From positions 48,541 to 112,540 of the forward strand of contig JAHBMJ010000532.1 of assembly GCA_018398765.1 (NCBI GenBank): a stretch of DNA of 64,000 bases. The letters run 5' to 3'. The number at the start of each line of letters is the position of its first letter. Position 1 is the first letter of the stretch. Shown piece after piece: positions 1 through 11,405 of the stretch. Origin of the DNA: Chromera velia. Lineage: Eukaryota > Sar > Chromeraceae. Below the pieces are notes generated by a model that worked only from the letters and a program-made list of their open reading frames with translations, was not told the DNA's origin and did not search any database. The translations under genes were made by a program, and so were the position numbers.

Positions 1-891
1 GGGGAGGGGGGTTGTTTGTACAGTGTTTCGGATGCTCGCTCTCATTCTTTTCCGCCCCAGCAGTCGACTTCTTTCCTCTCTTGATTTCAAGTCGAGACGA
101 GAAGAGAAAGCTGGAGACAGAACAGAAAAGGAATCTGAAGTCCTTATCATTCAGGCAGGTGTTGTTAGTTAAATTTGGTCGGTTGGTTGGTTCTCCCTAA
201 TCTTTGAGGAAGAAGCGACGCAGCAGCACACAGCATTAAAGAAAGAGGCACCACACATGCATTCAATTCAGGCATCGGCAGCCATTGATGCGGAAACAAA
301 TGAAGGGAACAGAAGGCAGTGTGGACGCACACGAAAGGGAGGGATGAGGAGAATAGCGGGAACGAATGAGGTGCGCAGGAAAACGGGAGGGGCAGTCACA
401 GGATGCGAGAGACACAGGGAGGACGTCCAGGCAAGATCAGACATCGGAATCTCCTTTTGTCTTTCACCCACCCCAATCTTTTCCTTCCTCACCCCTCTGT
501 CCTTTCACACCCCCACCCTCTGCCTTTCTCTGTGAATTATCAATAGTTGCGAAGGAAGCACATTCACCCGGGAAGAAAGGGGGAAGTGGCAGAGAGGGAA
601 AATGACAAGGACACACACGCCCTTGCGTGCGACGGAAACAAGATCAAGGAATGCCGTCACGCATGTGTTAATATGTACACGCACGCAAAACATCAACAAA
701 CCAGATCCCTTTCCCCACCCGTACCCACACAGACGCTCACACCAGTGCAAAAATCACTCATGATCGACACACACGCAAACACGTTCACAGCCATTTACGC
801 ATGCATGACCCCTCACTCAGCCCATCACCACCCCCCCACGCACAAAGCAACCACGACAAGAAGCCCCCCCCTCTCTCTTCTGTCAACTCCA
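1..891. other. 3' flank, no gene seen
   Basis: This stretch lies downstream of the minus-strand WSC gene. It is rich in CA and CCC runs on the plus strand. The open frames here are short and of low complexity and do not look like protein. The part next to 891 probably contains the 3' untranslated region of the WSC gene. Confidence 0.5.
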
Positions 892-3153
892 TCAACGTTG
901 AGCAAAAGTGTCCACTTCTGCAATACCTTCAGGTCTCGGCCCTGTCGGCCTATACACAGGCACCGTACTCCCGGCCGATCCCGCCCCGACAGCGCGTGCC
1001 AGCCGATCGAACATCGACGGTCTCTCTTCCACCTCCGCTTCTTCCCCTCCATCCCCACTAGCCACGGCACGGGACTCCCTCGCCGATACCCGATGCCTCT
1101 CTTCAACGACATGCCTTTCGGGCGTGGGCTCCTGTGAGCCTGGGGAGAAGCAGAGTTTGTGAAGGACAAGGAAGAGTACGATAAGGACTATGAGCAGGAC
1201 GAGAATGGCCAGAAGAATAATCCAGTGCGCAACGATCCAGGCCCACACAACGGCCATGAAACGGCCGAAAGCCTGGAATGCTGGCCGGAGGTATTTGCAG
1301 TACCAAGGGCACTCTCCCGTAGGAGTCGGTATCACGTCAAGGGGTTTGGGGGTAGTGGTCACAGCCACGTGGCCAGGAATGAGGCCACAGTGGAAATGGG
1401 AGCGCTGACTCTCGACTTTGCATTTCGGTTTCTTTTCTTGGATAGCTAGTGTCGTGGTGGTGGTGGTATCAAAGTGCTCAGCTGTGGGGGGTTCTGGGCA
1501 TTCGCCCTCAATTTGGGCGTCTGAGGGGATTCCGAAATTTTGTGTGCACCATGAGTCACAAAGCATCTGTCTGGAGATGCGGCGGGGGTCATTTTTGAGT
1601 TGCTCCCTGCAGGATTGCTTGCAGAGGGTGAAGCAACGGAGACGGGGGTTGGAGGGTTCGACGGTGGTTGCAACAGCCTCCTCAATGGTGGTTGAGGTTG
1701 TGGTAGTGGTTGTGGTGGTGGTAGTTGTCGTCGTGGTAGTTGTGGTGGTGGTGGTCGTCGTTGTTGTAGTTGTCGTGGTGGTGGTTGTGGTGGTAGAGAA
1801 AGTGGTGGTGGTGGTGGGCATGGTGGTTGACACGATCTCCCCCGGCGCTGTGGTCGTGGTCTGGTTGTAGAGGGGAATGGGAGTCGTGGTCTCCAGCTCC
1901 GTCTCTGCATTCAGTCAGATAGTGCATGGGTCGTTTGGCCAACCGTCTGGTCTTTTCTCTTTCATTATCTGCTGCTGGCTGGTCTTTCCTTATCCTCACT
2001 TGAGTGTTTCAGGGAGAGAGGCAAAAAAGGGCAGGCAGATCGGGAGATGGGTGAACTCTCTGACGGACACACCGACCATGTCGTTCTTTCTTTCTTTTTT
2101 TCAGACAGACAAGCAGATGATGGGAAATGGGGAAGAAACCGAGACAGAAGACGGACGCATGTCTACAGGTTTGGGGCAGAACATCCAGTGGCACTTGGGA
2201 GTCACGCGCAGCTTGCTTCATCTCCTCTTCACGAGATCGGGAAGGAACATGTTTCACTTTGTTCCCTCCTTTTCCATACTCTCCACTCTCTGTTCCCACC
2301 TGCCGCCGAGTCCCCTTCCATCCCTGCGACCTGGCTGCCCCCCACTCAATTCCCTCCCGGATCGGTGCAGGCCGCAATCACCGACTAGCTGCCTGGCTTA
2401 CTGACCGTTCATGTTGCAGCTGCTGGCGAGAGTGAGTGAGATTCCGTCGGGTCCTCCGCAGAGCTCCTTTGGGTCCCCCCCGCATGGCGTTGTGCAGACC
2501 TCTGGGTGCTTTGTGCAGGGCGTGAAGGCCCCACAGAGACAGTGACGGCCGTTGAACGTCCCTGTGAACAGTTTCCCCAGACCCTTGCAGATGCACGCGC
2601 ACTTGTTATTCGTCATCATCGGGTCCTCCTCAACCTCCAGCATCCCCGTGTTGCCCTCCTCGAAGGTGTAACAGCCAACCTGAAGGCAGGCAGGGGTCGG
2701 TCGAGATAGAATGAAACATGCATGACTTCATGTGTAGGGATCATGATGCGAAGAAATAGACAGATGGATATACGCATCGAGGCAGATTCAGAAAAGCAAT
2801 GCGAAAACCAATCTGTCGAGATACAGGGAGGGAGTTGGGGGCAAAACACATGGACATAGTGTGTGAAAAGTTGAAGGAAGCTCTCACCATCATCCTGCGG
2901 ACATCAAGTGAATTCCTTTCTTTGTTCTTCATTCTCTTTTTGTCGCAGCCGTTTCCTCTTCATGACCTACTTTGCATCTTCCTTTTGTCCAAAGGTCTTC
3001 CGGAACTTTTTCTTTCAGTCTCCCTTGCTTTCTGCCCTCCCTCTTCTTTCTGGTCTTGCTCTTCTTATTCCGCACATCTGAAGTCCCCATTTCCAAAGCC
3101 CAACCTCCCCCTCCCCGTCCCTCTACTCTTTCTACTTTCTTTCTTTCTTTCTC

Positions 3154-3193
<40 letters not shown>

Positions 3194-3795
3194 TTCTTTC
3201 TTTTCTTTCTTTTCTTTCTTTCTTTCTTTCTTTCTTTCTGTCTGTCTCTCTGTCTGTCTGTCTGTCTGTCTGTCTGTATTCACGTCTCCTGTTGTCCCCG
3301 TGCCCTATCACAAGCCCTTCTACAGCACGAGTTTCTTACTTCCTTCTACATACCTGACTCTGAAACACAATCTAAGTCATCCTCTTTTTTTCTTTGTGCT
3401 CATGTCCATGTGCACAGTCACGAACGTCCATGCATACATGCATACTTACATACATGAGAGAGAGAACCACCATAGACACAGAACCCCGCTTATCACATTT
3501 TCCAGCAAGGTACATGGTACCAACAAAATCTCCTAGAACCAGCCTTCATGGAACTTTCTGGCATTCAGTCGGGGCTAACCTCTGCTGCCACTTCTGCCTC
3601 TATCTCTGCGTCTGTTTTGTTCCCATAGTCAGGAATCTCCTCCTCTCCCTCTGCTGGAGGAGGAGGAGGAGGAGGAGAACCAGCTTCCTCGAGGGTGCTC
3701 TCCATCGACCCTGCTGGCTCCTCGACTTCTCCCGTCTCCGTCTCGGCAGGCGCCTCCTCCGTTTGCAGCCGTCTCCGCAGAGAGGCTGCATACAC

Positions 3796-3831
<36 letters not shown>

Positions 3832-5471
3832 CACAAACAGGCACGCAGGCAGGCAGAGGCAGAAAAAGGGAATGCCGGGCGCAAAGATTGATTGAGGCCG
3901 GGAAGGAGCAGGCAGACGGGGGCACAGAGAAAAGGAGGCAGAACTCAGGAATGGAACAAAAAAGTAAACCCGTTTGACGACTCTTCTTTTCTCCTTTCTC
4001 TTCCCTCTGTTCCTCATGCAGGCAGTTGATTCTAGACGGCTGGCCAAGACTGTATCTGATTGTCCTCTAGAAAGAACAAACCAACTGCGCTTTCGCCTTC
4101 CTCTATGTTTCTTCCCCCGTCTACATGTTCGCTTCACGATCCCATGCGGTCCTTCTTTCCTGTCCGCACCTCATGTGCAAAAGATTCCTCCCTCCACACC
4201 CGCCCCAAAGAAAACCCCCCAATGAAATCCAGTTCCTCCGCAGTGTCAGGAGACGGGCAGTCTTTATATTCATACAGAACTATTTTTCATACAGACACGA
4301 AGATAAAAGCATAGTCTGTATGAAAATAAACGCAAAACCCACCAATGAACTCCAGTTCCTCCGCAGTGTCAGGAGACGGGCAGTCTTTATATTCATACAG
4401 AATTATTTTTCATACAGACACGAAGATAAAAGCATAGTCTGTATGAAAATAAACGCAAAACCCACCAATGAACTCCAGTTCCTCCGCAGTGTCAGGAGAC
4501 GGGCACTCTGCAGTGTGAGGAGAAGGCAGACAGACGCAATAGAGAGATGTATTAATAAGAGCATCAGGACATGAGAACACATCAAGCAGTCTGATCCCTT
4601 TCTTCTCTCTTGCTGTTCCCCAGAAAAAAAACGGATGGGTCAGATGAACACTCTATACTGTCAGTCAGACCATCAGTCGATGCGTCAGCCTGCCTATCTT
4701 CCCACTCATATCCCCCGCCTGTGTTTTTTGAGCCAGGCGTCCTTCACCGCCCTTCACCAGAATGGTTGCATGTCTGCCTGCTGGTGCTTCTGCCTGTCTC
4801 TTGTCGGTCGGCCTGCCTGTTTCTCTGCTCATCTCTGTCCGTCCACTTCCTTGCTTGTCAGATGATCTGCTTTGGCAAGCCCCCTGCGCCGATCCTGCTG
4901 ACCTCCATCACTTCTGTACACGTGGGCATGCGTGTGCTCAGTCACCGTCTCGTCCGACTCGTCGTCTCCCCCGTCTGCCTCACACAAACCCTCGTCTTCC
5001 TGTTTTGCAGACTCCAATGCAAGCACCTCCTCGGCAGTCAGACAGAGACAGCCAGACTCATCAGAATAGACTGCAAAGTCCCGCCCCCCCTCCTGACAAA
5101 ACTGGGAGCACCAATCGACCCCCTCCGCATCTCCACCGTCCTCAACGAAGTCCGATTTGCGGGATGCTGAGAGCATCCGTGATCTGGACAGGCGGAAGCA
5201 TCCGACCGTGCCTGCTGGTTTCCGGGCTCTTCCTGCAAAAAAGGGGGAAGCATAAGAAGTACAAAGAAAATGTCAAAAGGGGAGCACAGTCATGATCAAT
5301 GCCGCGGAGAGCAGAAGGTCCAGGATAGGAAAAAAAAGTGACTTGCTCTTGGTGGCACCCACCTGTCTTTGCAACACCGCCTCTCAAAAAAATGTCGGCG
5401 TCATCGGACCGCACCGGAATGAGCCCACAAAAAACAGCGACTGTCCAGGACAGTTTTCCTCTTGAGATCAT
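892..5471 (-). CDS. WSC-domain, Thr-rich single-pass surface protein
   Basis: Exons found on the minus strand are 5471-5363 (phase 1), 5232-4946, 3785-3580, 2679-2406 and 1904-892. A small exon near 4507-4466 is likely but not settled. The protein starts with a signal peptide (MISRGKLSWTVAVFCGLIP). A first WSC-like cysteine module follows (VGCF, then WCSQFCQEGG and GCLCL). A second, better WSC domain is in the 2679-2406 exon (VGCYTF, CACICKG, HCLCG, ELCGGPDG). After it come a cysteine-bearing stem, a run of about 45 threonines, one strong membrane helix (residues WIILLAILVLLIVLIVL) and a cytoplasmic tail of about 90 residues. WSC domains bind carbohydrate in fungal stress sensors and other surface proteins. 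The Thr run suggests a heavily O-glycosylated stalk. The likely role is a cell-surface or wall-sensing glycoprotein. An in-frame ATG at 5492 is an alternative start. The weak point is the join between exon 2 and the exon at 3785. Confidence 0.72.
3131..3285. repeat. (TTTC)n and (TGTC)n microsatellite
   Basis: About 150 bp of TTTC units run into TGTC units. The tract lies inside the WSC gene intron between 3579 and 2680. The long Phe/Ser/Leu frames that cross it are artefacts of the repeat. Confidence 0.9.
3796..3834. repeat. (CA)n microsatellite beside a splice acceptor
   Basis: The CA run reads GT on the gene strand and sits directly upstream of the TGTATGCAG acceptor of the WSC exon that starts at 3785. 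Confidence 0.85.
4221..4507. repeat. 123-bp tandem repeat with exon-like segment and hairpin
   Basis: About 2.3 copies with a period of 123 bp start at 4221, 4344 and 4467. Each full unit holds a perfect 13-bp inverted repeat (TTTTCATACAGAC at 4284-4296 and its complement at 4314-4326, repeated 123 bp later). Next to it is a segment that on the minus strand reads like an acidic coding exon (PSPDTAEELEFI), flanked by a good acceptor (CACACTGCAG) in the rightmost copy and a GTGGGT donor. It lies inside the WSC gene. Confidence 0.85.
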
Positions 5472-6199
5472 TTTTGGACGATCCAGCTGCAACGGAGAAG
5501 CGGCAAGAACCTCCGCAGGTATCCGCTGTCTCTAGCTCAATCTGACAACAGCTGCCAACCGATGCGTCTCTGGGATGGCGGGAAGCGGAGAAAGCCGGAT
5601 ATGGCAAGTTCAAACGGAGACAGTCTTCGCGATGCTTCTGGTGAGCAGTTTGGGGACGAGACAATCTCACTTCCTTTTGCAATCCGTGATCGTATCTCTG
5701 TGGTCTCTGTGTTTCGGTCGCCTTAATTTTCAGTCTGAATTTTTGGGGCCTATGCATGTGTGGCTAAAATAAAAGAAGCGTTCCGTGGATGGCTTCCCCC
5801 AAGTGCAACGGGCCCAAAAATGTCGGAAAGGAGTACACAGGAATTTTGTGTCTAAAATCAAAATCTTTCATGCGTCTAAAATTCAAATTGCACGCGTGCA
5901 ATCGATTCTTTGGACGAGAGCCGAATAATCGGCTTCCTGAAAATATAGATATGTAAAACTCAAGATCCTATATATATATATAATTTTTGCCTAAAGGTCA
6001 TTCAATCACATGCAAAATAGACGATTCTCTTCCCCCCCTCCTCTCCAAATCCGTCACCCCCCTGCCATCATTCACAATCTCGTCCTGAACATACCACAGC
6101 ATAACCTACTACTGACTACTGCCCTTCTTCCTGCGTCGTTGTACAAACAGACTCTTCTTCGAAACCCGAAACAAACTCTCGAAAGACTCGACAGCAAAC
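5472..6199. promoter_or_regulatory. Head-to-head intergenic region, WSC / NEK
   Basis: About 730 bp separate the start codons of two divergently transcribed genes, so the promoters and 5' untranslated regions of both must lie here. A TGCATG core occurs near 5754, and an AT-rich patch (TATATATATATA) near 5971-5982 may serve the NEK gene. No firm core promoter could be assigned. Confidence 0.5.
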
Positions 6200-7937
6200 A
6201 TGGCCAGTCAAGGCGCGAACTACCAGAAGATCAAGGAGGTCGGAGCCGGATCTTTCGGCAAGGCCATCCTCGTCAAGGACAAGAGCGGAAAGCAGTCAGT
6301 TACTGCGCTTGCCTTTCTGTGCTCTTTTGGGATAAAACACGAGACTGTCTCACAAAAGTGACTGACCGTTGCACACTCTGTACGAGTTCGTAGTGTTGTT
6401 TGGATCTCTCGTCTTTTCATCTTTCTTCTCGGAGTCCCCCCTTGACTCTCTTCACGGCATCCATTCAGTTACTTCCCGACCTTTCTGGTACCCTGGTCGC
6501 CAGATAGGCAGGCTCAAGCTGGATTCTTGGCTGACTCTTTTTTTCCCGATGGCTTCGTGTTGCAGGTACATCATGAAGGTGATTGACATCTCCCGTATGA
6601 ACCAAAAGGAGAAGAAGGAGGCCATGCAGGAGGCTAAGGTATGTCCCCAGACTTCTTACTGCTTCTGTATCAACGATCTTCTTCCCGGGAAGCGTTTAGA
6701 GAGGCTCACTATCTCCGCTCTCTTCTCTTGAAGCCCAGTCATACCCGATTATGAAACAGAATCGGTTCTGTCTCTACTGTTGTTTGCCTACTTTCTCGGT
6801 CCAGAAGTCCATCTCTGAGTGCACTCACCGCCGCTCTTGCCCACCCACTCTGTGCAGCTTCTCGCCACTCTGAAGCACCCCTACATTGTGGCCTTCCGTG
6901 AGTCCTGGGTGGAGGGCGGACAGCTTTGCATTGTGATGGACTACGCAGAGGCTGGAGACCTGTACGGCAGAATCCAGAAGCAGAAGAGAACCGGACAGTC
7001 CTTCAGCGAGCAGCAGGTCCTCCGCTGGTTCACTCAGGCACTCCTGGCCATCAAGCACATGCACGACAGGCACATTCTCCACAGAGGTCGGTTCCCCAGC
7101 ACAGTCAGGGGGGGGAAGGGGGGGAGACTGACTGTGACTGACGTCTGAAGAGTGCCCTCATGGATGCCATGTCTTGTGTGCCGTGGCTGACTTACTGATT
7201 GAATGACTGATTGAATGAATGCAGACATCAAGTCTTCCAACTTCTTCCTCACGGCTTCCGGAAGACTCCGAGTCGGTGACTTCGGAATCGCAAAGGTTCT
7301 CGACCACACAGGGGCGTTCGCACGCACAACCATCGGAACCCCCTACTACCTTCCTCCTGAGATCTGCAAGGAGCAGCCCTACTCCTGGGCCGCAGACATC
7401 TGGAGCATTGGTATTTTCCTCTTCGAGCTCTGTGCTCTCCGCGTCCCCTTCGACGCTCCGAACATCAGAGCTCTGGTGGACAAGATCATCAAGAGCCCTG
7501 TCCCCGCAATCCCCTCTACCTACTCTCCTGCCCTCAGACAGCTGGTTGCCGACATGCTCCAGAAGGACTGGAAGAAGAGGCCCTCAGCCGCAGACATTCT
7601 CCAGAGGGACATCGTGCAGGCAGAAATCAAGAACATGCTTGCAGAGGAGCAGGCACGCAAGGCCGCAGGAGACCCCGGCTCCAACCCCGCCAGCAGAGCA
7701 CAGTCTCCCGCCAGAGGGGCATCCCCTGCCAGACAGCCCGCATCCCGGCAGGGAACACCCAACAGGGCCCGCGACCCCTCCCCAGCCCGTGGAGCAGGCG
7801 CACAGATCGCCAAACCCCCTTCTCGTGCTCAGTCTCCCGCCAGGGGAGCTCCCATGCCTGGTGCCGGTGTGAAGGCGCCCTCAAGGCAAAACTCTCCGGC
7901 ACTCGGAAGACCCCCCGCGGTCGGAAGAATGCACTGA
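6200..7937 (+). CDS. NEK-family serine/threonine protein kinase
   Basis: Four exons (6200-6294, 6566-6638, 6858-7086, 7225-7937) join in phase to give about 369 residues. The kinase domain fills residues 8 to about 265. The glycine loop is GAGSFGKA, the beta-3 lysine is in YIMK, the HRD loop is HILHRDIKSSNFF and is split by intron 3, the metal-binding motif is VGDFGIAK, and the activation segment ends GTPYYLPPE. These are NEK (NIMA-related) features, and all catalytic residues are present. The remaining 100 residues are basic and disordered-looking with repeated SPAR and SRAQSPARG motifs, a likely target of proline-directed kinases. NEKs act in mitosis, centrosome and basal-body function and cilium length. 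The gene is head to head with the WSC gene. The start codon follows a stop-rich leader and begins MASQGANYQKIKEVG, the usual spacing to the glycine loop. Confidence 0.93.
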
Positions 7938-9689
7938 GAGAGTTTGTGACTGACTGAGTTCGTGGTATGCGTTTGCCTTTTTCGTTGCAATTGGGGAGGG
8001 GATGAGAGGGAGGAGGCAGGGAAGGTAGAGACGTAGAGACCTTGTTGTGTTGTGAGTAGGTCAATGCACAGTCACGCATCGTCGTGGTCATATTCTCTTT
8101 TGAACAGCTTGAGGAGGAGGAAGAGAACCGGAGCATCTGAAGAGACCTGAAGGTGGTGGTGCGACAATGATGAAAGAAAGAGTCGTTTGGATGGAAGCAA
8201 GGAAAGAAGACGAGATGGTCCTTGTGCAGGGTCACGTGCGAGTGCAAGAGGAATGAATGAATCTAGGAAGGATTTGACTTACCTTGACTGACTTCCTATT
8301 GCATTGTTCCATCGTTTGTAGGTCCCTCTCAAGTTGTTGGCCTCAGAGGGCCTCGATCCATGCATGTCTTCATTACCAGTTTTCCACTTATCTTCCCTGT
8401 ACACATTCATTGATTTTCTCCACCTGAACGTAAGCAAGCTTCCTTCTTCTGTTTTAATTCTTGGCGAGTTGATCGAATGGTTGACCTTAGGAGTTGAGCA
8501 ACGGAGGGATCCATGCAGAGAAAAGAAAGAAGACATACATACATGTGCATGTCTCCTAACATGCAGACAGAGAACAGGAGCTAGGAAAGGGGGAGAGGGG
8601 AGGAGACAGATGCACCGAGCGATCGATAGATGAATGAAGAGGTGTCAGTCACTTGGGTACACGTGTGTGTGTATCTTTGCGAGTGGCTCGTTTCCTGCAG
8701 AGCTCTGTGTGCAGTGGTTGCTGGTACTGATTTTAGATCCATGCTCAAGTGTGAAGTGTGTGTCTGCGTGCGTCATGTCTTTGTGGTCCATTAATGCTGA
8801 ACTTCGTGCATCCGTCCTGTCCAGTACTAATCGTTTGTCTGTCTGCCTGCCTGCCTGCCTGCCTGTAGGGAAAACAATGAAGGCTGCACGGAGGGAAGGG
8901 GAAGAGGGCTTCATGAAGAGTTCATGACTTTGTATGCCCTGAATCGAATCGATGAATTGATTGAATAACTGCGTGTGTACGTGTCCATGCATCCATCCAT
9001 GAAAAGACGGTATGCATGGAACTTCGTGTATTGTGCACACACCACACTGCAAGCATGAGCTTGAACTTGGAAAGGGGAGGGCAGCAGCAGCACACGGGCG
9101 AAGAAGGCCGTCAGGAAAAAGAGACGATGGACAGCATCTTGGCTTTGCGCCTGGCTGTCCTGGTGGTTCATTTTGGATGCGCATGGACCGTCACAAAGGA
9201 CCGGCTCTTATCTGTTCGGCACGCTTCTTTCGTAGGGCCTGCGTGCATGGACAGGCGCGGGAATTAAACTCGAAAGACTCACTCACGATGTATATGTAAC
9301 TAATTATACATACCCATATGCATCCATTTAGATGTTCCGTCCTATCTATAACGTAGTATTACGAACGTTCAAAGCTATGTTCGAAGTTTTTCGTGAATTC
9401 ACTTTCAATTCAGTCTTTGCACTATGTTCAAAATGACAAAGTTTTCAAGTTCTATGACTCGGTAAGCTAGTAAATACAATTTAGTTAAAAGCGGCCTCAA
9501 AGAAGGGTAAAAAAAAAATTGACTGATGTCGGTTTTTTTAAAATCACTGTGCGTTGCTTCTAGCGTCGCTTAAAATCAATTTAATTGGTAAAAAGCTTAG
9601 TAAAAACTATAGTTTAACTCGAAGTCTCCTAGGAAGTCTCTTGCTAGCAGCTAGCTTTCAGGTGTTAAAAAGAAAAAAAATGAGAAGGG
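7938..9689. other. Intergenic, no gene seen
   Basis: The 3' flank of the NEK gene is followed by unremarkable sequence with TGAC and TGCC short repeats, then an AT-rich stretch from about 9290. No frame shows codon structure or a recognisable domain. Confidence 0.5.
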
Positions 9690-11405
9690 GTGGGCATAAG
9701 AGAGGGGATCGGAGCAGTGGTAGGCTTGGTACAGGAATGCAGAAGAGGCAAGAAGGGGCTCCTGGGCGGATTTGTCGACTTCTCAAAGACGTTTGACTCC
9801 ATCCCTCGGCTGAGGCTTCTGGCAAAGCTGCAGGCTGAGAGAATAGAGAAGAGAGATCTGTTGATGATTGCATCAATGTATAGAGGCGTGAAAGCGAGAG
9901 TCGATGGGGACTTGGCTCTATTCCCGGAGGGGGCAGGGGTTAAGCAAGGTGATGCGTTGTCCCCGTCGCTTTTTCTATTATTCATTAATGACCTGCATGA
10001 TGAGATTCAGAAAGGAAAACGGGGAGATGGAAAGGAAACGGAAGGGGTTCACCTTGCTGGGGCCAGTTTGGGAAGTATAGGCTACGCTGATGATCTTGTC
10101 TTGTTTGCACACTCAGCAGCCGACATCTAAGCAAAATTCGATGCCCTGGAGGGGTATTGCGGAAAGTAGGGGTTGAATGTCAATCTGAAGAAGACCAAGG
10201 TCCTGCGCCTTTGTGAATACTGCAAGGACTGTAACAGCATGATTTTGTATCAAGGGAAGGAAGTAGACTGGTGTGATCAGTACAAATATTTGGGTTGCCT
10301 TCTGTTTGAGGGAGGGGATTTGACTCGGTCGATTGAAGCACGCCTACGCAGTGCAAAGTGTGCAATGGGGGCGGTGATTAGTCTGGCTGCGAGTCTGTCT
10401 GCGAGTGGGTTACCTCCCGGGGGAAAGCTGCAGCTGCTGAAGGCGTGCTGGGAGCCGGTGGCACTCTATAGCCTGGAGTGCTTTCCGATAAGACAGGGAG
10501 ACTAGGAGGCGATTGACAATTTGCGGCCGCTCTGGTTTGTTCGATAGGCGGCCCGACTTCCGGTCAGGAGTTTGCGTATACCCTCTCTTTTGTCTGTTAA
10601 TTTAATGTCTGCTCGCACGCTCTTGTATGCTCGTTTTGCTTCATTCTGGATTGCACTTAGCCGTTCGTATCTCCATATTCCTCAGGCTCTTTTGAATTCA
10701 TGGAAGGGACCAGCGGGGCAGAAGTAAAGAAGAGCCGTCAATGGTTTGTTCAGATGGGTAGGCCTTAACTTTTTGACGTCTCTCCCTGTCCGGAGCTCAG
10801 AAAGACGGGCCCCAAAGGGGAATTTGTTTGTTTCTACCAAAATTAAGGATGCCTGGAGAATTATGAAATGCATAAAAAGGGGAGACAGGGAAGAAAGGGG
10901 CAACTTCCCCCTGTCTGCCTCTTTATCAAGAGTACAGAGAGCTCTTCCGTCTTCTTCACGTTCTTCTCTATTTCTTTTATCTTCAAAGAATGGGCCAGGC
11001 CCCAAGGTATGGATGTCCTGTCTGCCGAGAAGTGCCTTATGTGAGAAGATTGAGCCACTCCTAAGGGCATTGACACTAAATCGGAAGGGTCTAGCGGGGG
11101 GGGCCAACTCTCCGGGAGAGGTGTTTTGTCTGGCAGGGGGTTGTTCAAATGGAAGAAAAATTGATGATCTCTGACACCGGCTTTCAGTATGCTCTAATTG
11201 GGTAGAAGCAAGAAATAAACTACACAAAGTGGTAGAGGGAAAGAAAGTGAAGCAAAGAATTCAGAGAGAAGGAATTGAGGGATCGGATATAGCCGAAACA
11301 GAAGCAAGGAAGATGCTGCTTTTAGCTTTACAAGTCGATCTGTATGAAGCATGCAGAGCCGTTTACAATCTTTGTTACTCATTGTGTATGCCTGTTTCTG
11401 TATGA
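9690..11405 (+). mobile_element. 5'-truncated LINE, reverse transcriptase to C-terminus
   Basis: A single reading frame runs from about 9690 to 11400 and covers the LINE reverse transcriptase from the FVDFSKTFDSIPR motif through GVKQGDALSPSLFLLFIND and the catalytic IGYADDLVLFAHS box to NLKKTKVLRL. It then passes through the thumb to a C-terminal zinc-knuckle-like region near 11130-11200. About six in-frame stops interrupt it (for example at 10128, 10503 and 11172). No frameshift was seen over 1.5 kb. It is clearly related to the LINE at 56050-62126 but diverged from it. The endonuclease and ORF1 are missing. It is a dead copy. Confidence 0.88.

Noticed and set aside
2799-3536. Long Phe/Ser/Leu open frames on the plus strand
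   Set aside because: They are produced by the (TTTC)n microsatellite in a WSC gene intron and have no codon structure outside the repeat.
9690-11405. Reassigned stop codons as an explanation for the single-frame LINE with stops
   Set aside because: All nine host genes use ordinary stops at sensible ends and contain no in-frame TAA, TAG or TGA, so the standard code applies.
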